Below, piece after piece: positions 27,727 to 37,211 of a stretch of 64,000 nt of DNA. Source of the stretch: Clostridium sp. DL-VIII. GTDB lineage: Bacteria; Bacillota; Clostridia; Clostridiales; Clostridiaceae. Every line of letters starts with the position of its first letter. The stretch's first letter is position 1. The translations under genes and the position numbers were made by a program. The stretch covers positions 265,001 to 329,000 of the forward strand of contig NZ_CM001240.1 in the NCBI RefSeq assembly GCF_000230835.1, read 5' to 3'. The notes beneath the pieces were generated by a model. It made no database searches, was not told the origin of the DNA, and saw nothing but the letters and a program-made list of their open reading frames with translations.

Positions 27727-28299
27727 ATGAACAAAACAAAAAACTTAATATTTGAATCTGCAATAAAAATATTTTCTGAGTCTGGTTATAGAGGAGCTAC
27801 AATGGATGATATAGCTGCTAATGCAGGCTTGGTAAAGGGAACTTTATACTATCATTTTAAAAGTAAAGAAGAAATATTTAATTTTATTGTTGAGGAAGGA
27901 CTTCAAATATTACAGGATCAAGTTGCTAAAGTTCAGGTAATGAATGTTGGCCCAGTAGAAAAGTTAATAAGTATATGCAGAATACAATTAACATTTTTAT
28001 ATGGTTATACTAGTTTTTTCAAGGTAGTGATGAGCCAATTGTGGGGAACAGAAGACAGACAAAATCAATTACGCAGTAAAATAAAAAAATATATAGATGA
28101 GATTGAAGTAAATATAAAGAGTGCTATGGAAATAGGAGTAGTGAAAAAAGGTGATACTGAACTTTTAGCATTTCAGTTTTTTGGATCATTATGTTCATCT
28201 GCGATATATGAATCAATACATAATGAGAAAATAGATTTAGAGACCATTATAGATTGTACAATAAAATTTACGCTAAATGGATTAGGAGTAAGTGTTTAA
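27727..28299 (+). CDS. TetR/AcrR family transcriptional regulator
   Basis: About 190 aa. The N-terminal TetR HTH reads ATMDDIAANAGLVKGTLYYHFKSKEEIF (about residues 26-53). A helical ligand-binding domain follows. I prefer ATG 27727 because GAGG lies nine bases upstream; ATG 27712 in the same frame has AGGAA directly against it. The ligand and targets are unknown. It lies between psd and an ABC-F gene, and the shared gap makes psd a possible target. Confidence 0.85.
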   Translation: MNKTKNLIFESAIKIFSESGYRGATMDDIAANAGLVKGTLYYHFKSKEEIFNFIVEEGLQILQDQVAKVQVMNVGPVEKLISICRIQLTFLYGYTSFFKVVMSQLWGTEDRQNQLRSKIKKYIDEIEVNIKSAMEIGVVKKGDTELLAFQFFGSLCSSAIYESIHNEKIDLETIIDCTIKFTLNGLGVSV

Positions 28300-28340
28300 T
28301 TAAATTTAATATACTAGATGCTAATTAAGTTCACAATATA

Positions 28341-28381
28341 AAAAATAAGAAGCTATTTTGCAACAGCTCCTTATTTTTTTA
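28341..28381. terminator. Bidirectional terminator between TetR and ABC-F genes
   Basis: AAAATAAG-A-AGCT pairs with AGCT-CC-TTATTTT and is followed by T residues. It lies between two convergent genes. Confidence 0.75.
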
Positions 28382-29980
28382 CTATTTATTATTAGAATTA
28401 CTAAATTCTAAATATTCATCGAAGGTCATAGTTCTATCAACTATAGATCCATCGTCTTTAATATCTATAATTCTATTAGCTATAGTTTGAACAAATTGGT
28501 GGTCATGAGAAGCAAATAGTATATTACTATTAAAATCTTTTAAGCCGTTATTCACAGCTGTAATTGATTCAAGATCAAGATGGTTAGTAGGTTGATCTAA
28601 CATTAATACATTTGCATTTGAAAGCATCATTTTAGATAACATACATCTAACCTTTTCTCCTCCAGATAATACATTAGATTCTTTTAAGGCTTCTTCTCCT
28701 GAGAATAACATTCTGCCTAAGAAACCTCTAATATAACTTTCAGATTTTTCTTCAGAATATTGTCTAAGCCAATCTACTAAAGAAAGATGACAATCATCAA
28801 AGTATTTTGAATTATCAGCAGGGAAGTAAGCTGTAGTTATAGTTATTCCCCATTTAAATTCTCCACTATCTGGCTCTATTTCTCCTGATAAAATTTTAAA
28901 TAGTGTAGTTACAGCTATTTCATTACCAATAAGAGCAATTTTATCTCCTTTGTTAGCCATAAAACTTACATTGTCTAAAACTTTAACTCCATCAATAGTC
29001 TTAGATAAATCTTTAACCATTAAGATGTCATTACCAACTTCTCTTTCAGGTTTGAATCCTACAAAAGGATATTTTCTGCTTGATGGTTGTATATCATCTA
29101 AGGTGATTTTATCTAATAATTTTTTACGAGAAGTAGCTTGCTTAGATTTAGAGGCATTAGCGCTAAATCTTGCGATAAAGTCCTGCAATTCTTTAATCTT
29201 CTCTTCTTTCTTTTTGTTTTGGTCTTTTGACATTTGAAGAGCTAATTGGCTTGATTCATACCAGAAATCATAGTTACCAACATAAACCTTGATTTTTCCA
29301 AAGTCAACATCAGCCATTTGAGTACAAACTGAATTTAAGAAGTGTCTATCATGGGACACAACTATAACAATTCCATCAAAATTACCTAAAAAGTCTTCTA
29401 ACCAGTTTACGGCTTTTAAATCTAAGCCGTTTGTAGGTTCGTCTAGAATTAATATTCCAGGATTACCAAATAAGGCTTGAGCTAAAAGAACTTTAATTTT
29501 TTCTCCACCAGTTAATTCTGATACATTCTTAAAATGAAGTTCAGTTCCTATTCCAAGTCCTTGTAAAAGTGAAGATGCTTCAGATTCTGCTTCCCAACCA
29601 TTAAGTTCGGCAAATTCTCCTTCTAGTTCAGAAGCTTTAATTCCATCTTCATCAGAAAAATCAGGTTTAGCATATATAGCATCTTTTTCTTTCATTATTT
29701 GATATAATCGTTCATTCCCCATTATTACAGTTTCTAAAACTTGAAAATCATCATATTTATAATGATCTTGTTTTAAAACTGACATTCTTGTATTTGAATC
29801 AATTATAACTTCACCAGTATTAGGTTCAATTTCACCTGAAAGTATTTTTAGAAAAGTACTCTTTCCAGCTCCATTAGCTCCAATAACTCCATAACAATTT
29901 CCAGGAGTAAATTTAAGGTTGACATCCTCAAAAAGTTTACGTCCACCAAATCTTAGACTAACATTTGATACGTTTATCAA
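28382..29980 (-). CDS. ABC-F family ATPase (YbiT/YkpA-like)
   Basis: A 532-aa protein with two ABC domains and no membrane segment, as in ribosome-associated ABC-F factors. Domain 1 has Walker A GANGAGKST (about residues 35-43), signature LTGGEK and Walker B LILDEPTNGLD. A charged linker (about 235-290) joins the domains. In domain 2 the Walker A reads GNEIAVTTL, without the usual lysine, and Walker B reads LMLDQPTNHLD with Gln for Glu. The second site may be catalytically weak. Family members gate the ribosomal E site. A long inverted repeat lies in its upstream region. Confidence 0.9.
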   Translation of the reverse strand: MINVSNVSLRFGGRKLFEDVNLKFTPGNCYGVIGANGAGKSTFLKILSGEIEPNTGEVIIDSNTRMSVLKQDHYKYDDFQVLETVIMGNERLYQIMKEKDAIYAKPDFSDEDGIKASELEGEFAELNGWEAESEASSLLQGLGIGTELHFKNVSELTGGEKIKVLLAQALFGNPGILILDEPTNGLDLKAVNWLEDFLGNFDGIVIVVSHDRHFLNSVCTQMADVDFGKIKVYVGNYDFWYESSQLALQMSKDQNKKKEEKIKELQDFIARFSANASKSKQATSRKKLLDKITLDDIQPSSRKYPFVGFKPEREVGNDILMVKDLSKTIDGVKVLDNVSFMANKGDKIALIGNEIAVTTLFKILSGEIEPDSGEFKWGITITTAYFPADNSKYFDDCHLSLVDWLRQYSEEKSESYIRGFLGRMLFSGEEALKESNVLSGGEKVRCMLSKMMLSNANVLMLDQPTNHLDLESITAVNNGLKDFNSNILFASHDHQFVQTIANRIIDIKDDGSIVDRTMTFDEYLEFSNSNNK

Positions 29981-30021
29981 TCTTTTTCTACCTCATTTCT
30001 TTTAGTTTGTAATTATTATAA

Positions 30022-30101
30022 TACAATGCATAATTAAGGAGAGAACTTATAAAAATAAGCTTTTGTTATCAAAAGTATTTTCTCCTTAATTATGCATTGT
30101 A
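30022..30101. repeat. Long inverted repeat upstream of the ABC-F gene
   Basis: The arm TACAATGCATAATTAAGGAG (from 30022) is matched by CTCCTTAATTATGCATTGTA (to 30101) over about 24 bp with one mismatch. No T run follows on either strand, so it is not a plain terminator. It may be a dispersed palindromic element or an RNA leader structure. Confidence 0.75.
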
Positions 30102-30207
30102 TAAGTAGGTTCGCTCCATGTTGCTTATTATATCATACAATTAATAAATTTTACATTTATAAGTATTACTATAAAATAAAAATTTTGTATTAATACTTAT
30201 AAATGTA

Positions 30208-30801
30208 TTATTTAGAGTTATTTGAATGATTAAAACATTCATCTATTATTTTTTCACTCATACGTCTATAGAGATTACTCATGCTAACATATGCGCAAAT
30301 GAGTAAGAATTTTTCTTCATAGTCACCTAAAATATTATTCTCATTATTTATTATTTGTTTTATATTGTCATATATTTCATTAGAAGAAGAGTCTAGGTCT
30401 TTTAAGTTTAAGTCATATATATCAAGAAAAGATTGATATAAATCATATAATGGATAATCTTGATCATTTTCAAACGAATCAACTATAGGTGTTAAAATTG
30501 TCTTTATATCAGTTAACGATAACGCACCTTTTAGATTATAGATTAAGCTCATTAAAATTAGATGATTTTTAGTATACTTTTTATTTTTAATTTTCATTAA
30601 TAAATTGCCTTTAGCATAATTATTAATCATGGTTTTAGTAAGAACTTTATCATCATCATTTCTTTTAGTATAGTTTAACTTACTTTCAAATAGCTGCATT
30701 ACTTGATCCATATACAAATCAATTTCTGGGAAATCATCTAAACTAATATTCTTTGATGATTTTTGAGAATTTATATAGTTTTCAATATTAAAGTCATTCA
30801 T
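30208..30801 (-). CDS. DUF1836 domain-containing protein
   Basis: A 197-aa helical protein. The start (FPEIDLYMDQVMQLFESKL, about residues 24-42), LTKTMINNYAKGNLL (about 54-68) and YTKNHLILMSLIYNLKG match DUF1836. The arrangement resembles a MerR-type winged helix, and a regulatory role is often assumed for the family but not proven. AAGGAGTG precedes the ATG. It stands alone, divergent from the hemolysin III gene. Confidence 0.8.
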   Translation of the reverse strand: MNDFNIENYINSQKSSKNISLDDFPEIDLYMDQVMQLFESKLNYTKRNDDDKVLTKTMINNYAKGNLLMKIKNKKYTKNHLILMSLIYNLKGALSLTDIKTILTPIVDSFENDQDYPLYDLYQSFLDIYDLNLKDLDSSSNEIYDNIKQIINNENNILGDYEEKFLLICAYVSMSNLYRRMSEKIIDECFNHSNNSK

Positions 30802-31023
30802 AAGATTTCACTCCTTACATAGTAATAAAAACTATGTTTTCTACTTATAATTTCAATATTAATGGAATAAGGTAGATAATTCAAGCATTTATGGGTAAAA
30901 TACTAATAAGAAGTGAAAATTAAAGAAAAATAACTTTTGCAATATTGATGTAGTTATGGAATAATTACTTATATATCATGATGTAGTTATTAAAACTACA
31001 TGTAAAATAAGTGGGAGGTTGAA

Positions 31024-31671
31024 ATGGAGAAATATTTAAGAGAACCTATTAATGGATTAACTCATTTTATTGGCGCAGTATTATCACTTTTTGCTTTGAT
31101 TGCTATGTTGGTTAAGGTGTATGAGAACGAAGGATCTCCTGTTACCTTAGGATCAGTATTGTTTTTTGGTGTAAGCATGATTTTATTATATAGTGCATCA
31201 GCTACGTACCATTCAGTTATAGCTAATGACAAGGTAATAAAAATGCTAAAGAGATTAGATCATTCAATGATATTTATTTTAATTACAGGATCGTATGCTC
31301 CATTTTGCCTAGTTGCATTGAGTGGTAAAGTAGGATTTAATTTATTTATGGCAGTAACAATATGTGCAGTGGTAGGTATAGCATTTAAGTTATGCTGGGT
31401 AACTTGTCCAAGATGGCTAAGCAGCACAATGTATATAGGCATTGGATGGTTTGCAATTATTGTTATATACCCAATGGCTCAGGTACTACCTATAGCAGGT
31501 TTAATATGGTTAGTAGCTGGAGGCTTAATGTACACAATAGGTGGAGTAATATATGCATTAAAATCTGATAAAATAAGAATATGGTTATTTGGAAGACATG
31601 AGATATTTCATGTGTTTATTATGCTGGGAACACTTTGCCATTTTATTTGTGTATTTGCATATATTCTTTAG
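31024..31671 (+). CDS. Hemolysin III family membrane protein (PAQR type)
   Basis: A 215-aa protein with seven predicted membrane segments. Family motifs are REPINGLTHFIGA (residues 6-18), SATYHS (about 59), DHSMIFILITGSYAPF (about 79) and HEIFHVFIMLGTLCHF near the end. The conserved histidines and serine suggest a metal-dependent hydrolase, as in PAQR receptors. Hemolytic activity is not implied for most members. GGGAGG precedes the ATG. Confidence 0.9.
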   Translation: MEKYLREPINGLTHFIGAVLSLFALIAMLVKVYENEGSPVTLGSVLFFGVSMILLYSASATYHSVIANDKVIKMLKRLDHSMIFILITGSYAPFCLVALSGKVGFNLFMAVTICAVVGIAFKLCWVTCPRWLSSTMYIGIGWFAIIVIYPMAQVLPIAGLIWLVAGGLMYTIGGVIYALKSDKIRIWLFGRHEIFHVFIMLGTLCHFICVFAYIL

Positions 31672-31728
31672 AAATAAAAAATAAAGATGAAATTTCATAT
31701 TTTCTTTAATTAGAGAATAAAAATATAT

Positions 31729-31771
31729 GAAGGACTAAAAGATCAATAGTTGTATCTTTTAGTTCTTTTTA
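31729..31771 (+). terminator. Terminator after the hemolysin III gene
   Basis: AGGACTAAAAGAT pairs with ATCTTTTAGTTCT (one G-T) and is followed by T residues. Confidence 0.75.
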
Positions 31772-31872
31772 TGTAATCCTAAGAAAATAAGCATTAAACT
31801 CACTTGATAAGATATATTAGGTATAGTAAGATAAAACATAAGAAATAAATATGCTTTTGAGGAGATGTAGAA

Positions 31873-32688
31873 ATGGGCTTTCGTCAAAAATTAAAAGATG
31901 CAAAAAGAATAGTAATAAAGGTAGGAACATCAACATTAACTTATGAGAATGGGAATATCAATTTATGTAGAATTGAAAAATTAACAAGAATTCTTTCTGA
32001 TATAGTTAATTCAGGAAAACAAGTTACTCTTGTGACATCAGGAGCGATTGGTGTTGGTGTAAATAAGTTAAAATTGAAAGAAAAGCCCGAAAGCATAAGA
32101 GAGAAACAAGCAGTAGCAGCAGTAGGACAATGCGAGCTTATGCATATATATAGTAAATTTTTTGGTGAATATAGTCACATAGTAGGTCAAGTTCTTCTTA
32201 CAAGAGATGTGGTAGAAGATGATCATATTAGGGAAAATGTATGTAACACATTTGAAACATTATTGGAGAAAAATATAATTCCAATAGTAAATGAAAATGA
32301 TACAGTCTCTATAGATGAAATAGAAAATATAGTGAGATTTGGTGATAATGATAATTTGTCAGCAATAGTATCATGTTTAGTTAATGCTGATTTATTAATA
32401 ATATTATCTGATATAGATGGATTCTATGATTCAGATCCAAGAAATAATGATAATGCAAAGTTATTAAGTGAGATTCATAAAATAACTCCAGAGTTAGAGG
32501 AATGTGCTGGAGGAGCTGGTTCAAACTTAGGTACTGGCGGAATGATTACAAAGTTAACAGCTGCTAAGACAGCTACACAATCAGGTGTAGATATGGTTTT
32601 AGCTAATGGCAGTGAACCAGGTATAATATTAGATATTTTAAATGGTGAAGAAATAGGAACGTTATTTATATCTCAAATAAAAAAATAG
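31873..32688 (+). CDS. proB: Glutamate 5-kinase (short form without PUA domain)
   Basis: A 271-aa enzyme that phosphorylates glutamate for proline synthesis. The amino-acid-kinase motifs VIKVGTSTLT (residues 14-23), SGAIGVGVNKL (about 57) and VNENDTVSIDE (about 137) are visible, with GTGGMITKLTAA near 217. The C-terminal PUA domain of the E. coli enzyme is absent, as in many Clostridium. It is followed by proA 11 bp later, forming the proBA operon. Confidence 0.95.
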   Translation: MGFRQKLKDAKRIVIKVGTSTLTYENGNINLCRIEKLTRILSDIVNSGKQVTLVTSGAIGVGVNKLKLKEKPESIREKQAVAAVGQCELMHIYSKFFGEYSHIVGQVLLTRDVVEDDHIRENVCNTFETLLEKNIIPIVNENDTVSIDEIENIVRFGDNDNLSAIVSCLVNADLLIILSDIDGFYDSDPRNNDNAKLLSEIHKITPELEECAGGAGSNLGTGGMITKLTAAKTATQSGVDMVLANGSEPGIILDILNGEEIGTLFISQIKK

Positions 32689-32699
32689 GGGGCCGAAAA

Positions 32700-33944
32700 A
32701 TGAGCGAATTAATAATGATGGGGCAAAAAGCAAAAAATGCATCTTATGAATTAGGCGTTGCATCAACAAAAGAGAAAGATGATGCATTAATATTCATGGC
32801 AGATGAACTGCTTAAGGCAAAAGAAGAAATAATTAAAGCTAATAAGATAGACTTAGATGCTGCAGAAGCTAAAGGAATGTCAAAAGCTATGCTTGATAGA
32901 TTGGCATTAAATTATGAAAGAATTGAAGGTATGGCAGATGGTTTAAAGGACGTTGTTAAGCTTCAAGATCCAGTGGGAGAAGTTATTTCAATGTGGCAAA
33001 GACCAAATGGATTGCAAATAGGTCAAAAAAGAGTTCCTCTTGGGGTTATTGGAATAATTTACGAAGCTAGGCCTAATGTAACTTGCGATGCTGCAGGACT
33101 TTGTCTAAAAACAGGAAATGCAGTTATATTAAGAGGTGGCAGTGAAGCAATTAATTCTAATAAGGCTGTAGTGGCTGCGTTAACTAAAGGAATTCAAAGA
33201 TCTGGGTTACCTGAAGGCTGTGTTCAACTTGTTGAAGATACTAGTAGAGAAATTGTAAATGAAATGATGAAGTTAAATGAATTCATAGATGTTCTTATTC
33301 CAAGGGGTGGAGCTGGTTTAATTCAAGCAGTTCTAAAAAATTCTACAGTTCCAGTTATTGAAACAGGAATAGGTAATTGTCATATATATGTTGATGAAAA
33401 TTGTGATTTTGAAATGGCAAAAAATATAACAGTTAATGCAAAAGCATCTAGGCCTTCAGTTTGTAATGCCGCAGAAAAGTTATTGGTAAATGAAAAAATA
33501 GCAAAAGAGTTTTTACCTATAGCTGTTAAAGCACTAAGGGAAAATGGAGTTGCAATTAGAGGCGATGAAGAAGCACAAACTATAATTGATGATATTGAAA
33601 AGGCCAATGAAGAAGATTGGGGAAAAGAATATTCAGATTATATAATGGCTGTAAAAATAGTTAAAGATGTCAATGAAGCAATTGAGCATATTAATAAATA
33701 TGGAACAGGACATTCAGAGGCTATTATAACAGAAAGCTATAAAAATTCTCAAAAGTTTCTACAAAGAGTTGATGCAGCAGCAGTATATGTAAATGCTTCA
33801 ACAAGGTTCACAGATGGAGGAGAATTTGGTTTTGGTGCTGAGATTGGTATAAGCACTCAAAAGTTACACGCTAGAGGTCCTATGGGACTTAAGGAATTAA
33901 CAACAATAAAATATATAATTTATGGAAATGGACAAATCAGATAA
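32700..33944 (+). CDS. proA: Gamma-glutamyl phosphate reductase
   Basis: A 414-aa aldehyde dehydrogenase-fold enzyme that reduces glutamyl 5-phosphate to the semialdehyde. RVPLGVIGIIYEARPNVT (about residue 104), NAVILRGGSEAINSN (about 140) and the catalytic Cys region ASRPSVCNAAEKLLV (about 250) are visible, and FGFGAEIGISTQKLHARGPM lies near the end. GGGGGCCG precedes the ATG. It is co-transcribed with proB. Confidence 0.96.
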   Translation: MSELIMMGQKAKNASYELGVASTKEKDDALIFMADELLKAKEEIIKANKIDLDAAEAKGMSKAMLDRLALNYERIEGMADGLKDVVKLQDPVGEVISMWQRPNGLQIGQKRVPLGVIGIIYEARPNVTCDAAGLCLKTGNAVILRGGSEAINSNKAVVAALTKGIQRSGLPEGCVQLVEDTSREIVNEMMKLNEFIDVLIPRGGAGLIQAVLKNSTVPVIETGIGNCHIYVDENCDFEMAKNITVNAKASRPSVCNAAEKLLVNEKIAKEFLPIAVKALRENGVAIRGDEEAQTIIDDIEKANEEDWGKEYSDYIMAVKIVKDVNEAIEHINKYGTGHSEAIITESYKNSQKFLQRVDAAAVYVNASTRFTDGGEFGFGAEIGISTQKLHARGPMGLKELTTIKYIIYGNGQIR

Positions 33945-33959
33945 GTGATTAAATTTAAA

Positions 33960-33997
33960 TATAAGGGTATCTTTAAGGAATACTCTTATATTTTTAT
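33960..33997 (+). terminator. Terminator of proBA
   Basis: ATAAGGGTAT pairs with ATACTCTTAT (one G-T) and is followed by T residues, 16 bp after proA. Confidence 0.75.
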
Positions 33998-34135
33998 ATA
34001 TAGCGTTAATATTGGAAGATTATAAAGAGAGGTAAAATATGAAGTTTAACGTAAACAATCTTTCTTATTATACAAAGTTATAGTATAATTTCAATATGAA
34101 AACGTATCAAAAATATTAAAAGGGGATGACAATCT

Positions 34136-34495
34136 ATGAAAATTGCTTTAATAGCACATGATAAAAAAAAGGAAGAAATTATTGAGTTCTCAAAAAAGTA
34201 TAAGGATATACTTGCTAAGTATGAATTAGTTGCTACAGGTACAACAGGAAAGAAAATATCAGAAGCAACTGGGCTTGATATAAAAAGATATTTATCTGGA
34301 CCATATGGTGGAGATCAACAATTAGGTGGACGTATTGCTGAGGGAAAAATTGACTTAGTAATATTTTTTACAGATCCATTAACTGCTCAACCTCATGAAC
34401 CAGATGTAAATGCTTTACTTAGAGTTTGTAATGTACATAACGTTGCAGTTGTTACTAATGTTAGAACAGCTGAACTAATAATTAAAGAATTTTAA
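34136..34495 (+). CDS. mgsA: Methylglyoxal synthase
   Basis: A 119-aa enzyme that converts dihydroxyacetone phosphate to methylglyoxal. The family motifs [10 protein letters not shown] (residues 3-12), ATGTTGKKI (about 33), [14 protein letters not shown] (about 54, with catalytic Asp) and [15 protein letters not shown] (about 82) are all present. AAGGGGATG precedes the ATG. Confidence 0.96.
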   Translation: MKIALIAHDKKKEEIIEFSKKYKDILAKYELVATGTTGKKISEATGLDIKRYLSGPYGGDQQLGGRIAEGKIDLVIFFTDPLTAQPHEPDVNALLRVCNVHNVAVVTNVRTAELIIKEF

Positions 34496-34540
34496 ACAAT
34501 GGACATGCTATAACATATAAATTTGGGTATGTATAAACAT

Positions 34541-34586
34541 AGAATTAATAGTTACTTTAATTTAAGAATTATTAATTCTATTTTTT
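34541..34586 (+). terminator. Terminator after mgsA
   Basis: AGAATTAATA pairs with TATTAATTCT and is followed by six T residues. Confidence 0.8.
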
Positions 34587-34597
34587 ATGCTCATTTT

Positions 34598-34668
34598 AGG
34601 CACTATTAAATAAATAACAAGTCCGCTTGCAATGCTATTTTGGACTCGTTATTTATTTTCATGTGCCT
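34598..34668. repeat. Large imperfect palindrome between mgsA and the SDR gene
   Basis: The outer arms are AGGCAC/GTGCCT, and the inner arms are AAATAAATAAC-A-AGTCC / GGACT-C-GTTATTTATTT. It spans 71 bp and includes a relatively G/C-rich core. It has no T run and comes after a clear terminator, so it may be an interspersed palindromic element. Confidence 0.65.
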
Positions 34669-34784
34669 TAATGAAATAATTGAAGATCATAAAAATAATT
34701 TTTTGATGAATCATATATCTGTATTAAGTGTTTTTATATATAATTGTATCAGCTAAATAAAAAGTATTAAGAAGAAGGTAAAAT

Positions 34785-35564
34785 ATGAACAATTTAAGTA
34801 GATATACACTAATAACTGGTGGTAGTGAAGGAATAGGTTTTGAATTAGCAAAGCTTTTTGCAGCAGATAAAAATAACTTAATTATAGCTGCCAGAAATAA
34901 ATATAAATTAGAAAATATTAAGAATAGCTTAGAAAAAGAATATGGAATAAGAGTAGAAGTAATAGAATGTGATTTGTCTGTGGATAAAGCTTGTGAGAAA
35001 ATAATAGAATTTGTGGAAGAAAAAAATTTCATTGTGGATAATTTAATTAATAATGCTGGCGTGGGAAGCTTTGGTTTTTTTCATGAGTCGGAAAATGGTT
35101 TTGAAGAAAAATTAATAAATGTAAATATTATTTCATTAACTGTACTTACAAGATATTTTATAAAAGATATGGTTAGTAGAAAAGAAGGCGGAATATTAAA
35201 TGTAGCATCTACAGCAGCTTTTATTGGTGGACCTAAGATGGCTATATATTATTCTAGTAAAGCATATGTTTTATCGTTAACGGAAGCACTTCATGATGAA
35301 GTTAAAAGTTTAGGAGTAAGAGTGAGTTGTCTTTGCCCAGGACCAGTAAAGACATCATTTCAAGAAAAATCGGGAATCAAAAAGTCAGAGGTATCAAAGA
35401 AGTATTTGATGGATGCGAGTATAGTCGCTAAAGAAGCATATTTAAAGTTTCTTAAGGGGAAGGTAATAATAATTCCAGGACGTAAAAATAAATTATTGAT
35501 TTTTTTAAATAAATTAATACCGAGAGCTTTAGGAAGATGGATAATATTAAAGAATAATAATTAA
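34785..35564 (+). CDS. Short-chain dehydrogenase/reductase
   Basis: A 259-aa SDR. The N-terminal cofactor motif is TGGSEGIG (residues 9-16), NNAG appears near residue 90, and the active site has Ser142 with YYSSKAY (Tyr about 155, Lys about 159). The C-terminus is basic (GRKNKLLIFLNKLIPRALGRW) and may bind membranes, as in DltE/YqjQ-like members. The substrate is unknown. GAAGGTAAAAT precedes the ATG. It is monocistronic here. Confidence 0.87.
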   Translation: MNNLSRYTLITGGSEGIGFELAKLFAADKNNLIIAARNKYKLENIKNSLEKEYGIRVEVIECDLSVDKACEKIIEFVEEKNFIVDNLINNAGVGSFGFFHESENGFEEKLINVNIISLTVLTRYFIKDMVSRKEGGILNVASTAAFIGGPKMAIYYSSKAYVLSLTEALHDEVKSLGVRVSCLCPGPVKTSFQEKSGIKKSEVSKKYLMDASIVAKEAYLKFLKGKVIIIPGRKNKLLIFLNKLIPRALGRWIILKNNN

Positions 35565-35875
35565 TGTCATGATAAGTTTTATGTGATTGAGCATTTATAT
35601 GATAGTAAGTTAACGTATCTTTTTTAGATAAGTGTATTAATATAAATATTATTGAATATAATAGAAAGATGATTATAACGTATTATTTAAGAATCTACAT
35701 ATAACTAAAATAATTCATAGCGTGAATAAAAATTCAAATTAATGCATTTTTATACTTTATCTAATTAAGTTTATGTGATAATATTGATATAAGAAATGAA
35801 AATTTGAAAATTATTTATTTTAATAAATGAAGATTATTAGAACTATATTAAATATTAAACTATCCTTAATTTATC
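35565..35875. other. AT-rich gap before the carAB promoter
   Basis: About 310 bp between the SDR stop and the carAB promoter. No gene or strong structure is visible. Confidence 0.4.
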
Positions 35876-35904
35876 TTGACATAGCATCGCCTATCAACTA
35901 GAAT
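35876..35904 (+). promoter_or_regulatory. Promoter of the carAB operon
   Basis: TTGACA (35876-35881), a 17-bp spacer and TAGAAT (35899-35904). It starts a leader of about 240 nt before carA. Confidence 0.75.
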
Positions 35905-35943
35905 AGTTAGAAAGAGAAAATTTAGAAAGTTAAGATACACTTT

Positions 35944-36100
35944 AACTTGGTCCTGTGAGGCCAAAAAGGGAGCATAACTATGGTATTTGAAAGCATAAAG
36001 TAAAATTCATAGCTTATTTTTTGAATTCAAATATTTGCAAGGTATATCACAGGATAGTGAAGATACAGTTTTTCTGTAGCTTTATTATCCTTTTTGTTTT
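35944..36100 (+). promoter_or_regulatory. PyrR-dependent transcription attenuator of carAB
   Basis: TTGGTCCTGTGAGGCCAA (35947-35964) forms a hairpin whose loop matches the PyrR-binding consensus RUCCNGNGAGGY. Downstream, AGGATA...ACAG (36051-36068) pairs with CTGT...TATCCT, followed by TTTTTG. This is a terminator ending near 36096. In the known mechanism, PyrR bound with UMP favours the terminator, so carbamoyl phosphate synthesis falls when pyrimidines are plentiful. The intermediate antiterminator was not folded in detail. Confidence 0.8.
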
Positions 36101-36147
36101 ATGTAAGGTGTAGTTTTAGCAAAAATATATTTGTAGGAGGCTTGAGC

Positions 36148-37197
36148 ATGAAGGCAAAGCTTATATTAGAAAATGGTATGGTTTTTGAAGGTAAAGCTTT
36201 TGGGTACCTAAAAGAAAGTGTTGGCGAAGTAGTATTTACAACTGGTATGACAGGATATCAAGAAGTTCTTACTGATCCATCTTATTACGGACAAATAGTG
36301 ACTATGACTTATCCTTTAATAGGTAACTATGGAATTAATCTTGAAGATATGGAATCAGATTCAGTAAAGGTAAGGGGTTTTATAGTAAGAGAAAAATGTG
36401 ATTTACCTAGTAATTTTAGATGTGAATTAGAATTAGAAGATTTCTTAAAACAAGGAAAAGTTATTGGACTAGAAGGCATAGATACAAGAGCACTTACTAA
36501 GGTTTTAAGAAACAGCGGTACAATGAGGGGAATCATAACACTTGAAGATGTTGATGATGAGTATGTTAAAGAAAAAATAGCAGGGTTCTCTACTAAAGAA
36601 GCTGTGAAAAATGTTACAACAAGTAAATCTTATGTAGTTGAGGGAACAGGAAAGCATATTGCTATTATGGATTTTGGAATAAAAACTAATATAATAAGGA
36701 ACTTTAAAAAGAGAGGCTGTAAGTTAACTGTATTTCCAGCTACAGCTACAGCAGAACAGGTATTAAATATAAACCCAGATTTAGTTTTTTTATCTAATGG
36801 ACCTGGAGATCCAGAAGATTTAGATTTTGCTATAGAAAATATAAAGAAATTAGTTGGTAAAAAGCCAATTGTAGGTATTTGCTTAGGACATCAACTATTA
36901 GGTTTAGCTTTGGGTGGTAAAACTACTAAATTGAAATTCGGACATAGAGGATGTAACCATCCAGTCAAGGATTTAGAAGCTAATATTGTGCATATAACAT
37001 CTCAAAACCATGGATATGTAGTAGAAAAATTACCAGATGATATGGAAATTACTCATGTAAACATAAATGATGGAACAGTAGAAGGAATGAAGCATAAGAC
37101 TTTACCAATATATTCGGTTCAATTTCACCCAGAAGCATCTGCAGGGCCAAAGGACAGCGAATACATATTTGATAAATTCTTAGAATATGCACTATAG
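36148..37197 (+). CDS. carA: Carbamoyl-phosphate synthase small (glutaminase) subunit
   Basis: A 349-aa subunit. The N-terminal CPSase small domain begins [19 protein letters not shown]. The C-terminal class I amidotransferase has the nucleophile Cys in [13 protein letters not shown] (about residue 249) and the His-Glu pair in QFHPEAS. It supplies ammonia to CarB. ATG 36148 is chosen because GTAGGAGG (36132-36139) is upstream; an earlier in-frame ATG lies inside the attenuator terminator. Confidence 0.96.
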   Translation: MKAKLILENGMVFEGKAFGYLKESVGEVVFTTGMTGYQEVLTDPSYYGQIVTMTYPLIGNYGINLEDMESDSVKVRGFIVREKCDLPSNFRCELELEDFLKQGKVIGLEGIDTRALTKVLRNSGTMRGIITLEDVDDEYVKEKIAGFSTKEAVKNVTTSKSYVVEGTGKHIAIMDFGIKTNIIRNFKKRGCKLTVFPATATAEQVLNINPDLVFLSNGPGDPEDLDFAIENIKKLVGKKPIVGICLGHQLLGLALGGKTTKLKFGHRGCNHPVKDLEANIVHITSQNHGYVVEKLPDDMEITHVNINDGTVEGMKHKTLPIYSVQFHPEASAGPKDSEYIFDKFLEYAL

Positions 37198-37211
37198 GAG
37201 GGGTAAGTAAA

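Noticed and set aside
36094..36147. Longer carA start
   Set aside because: It begins inside the attenuator terminator and has no ribosome site.
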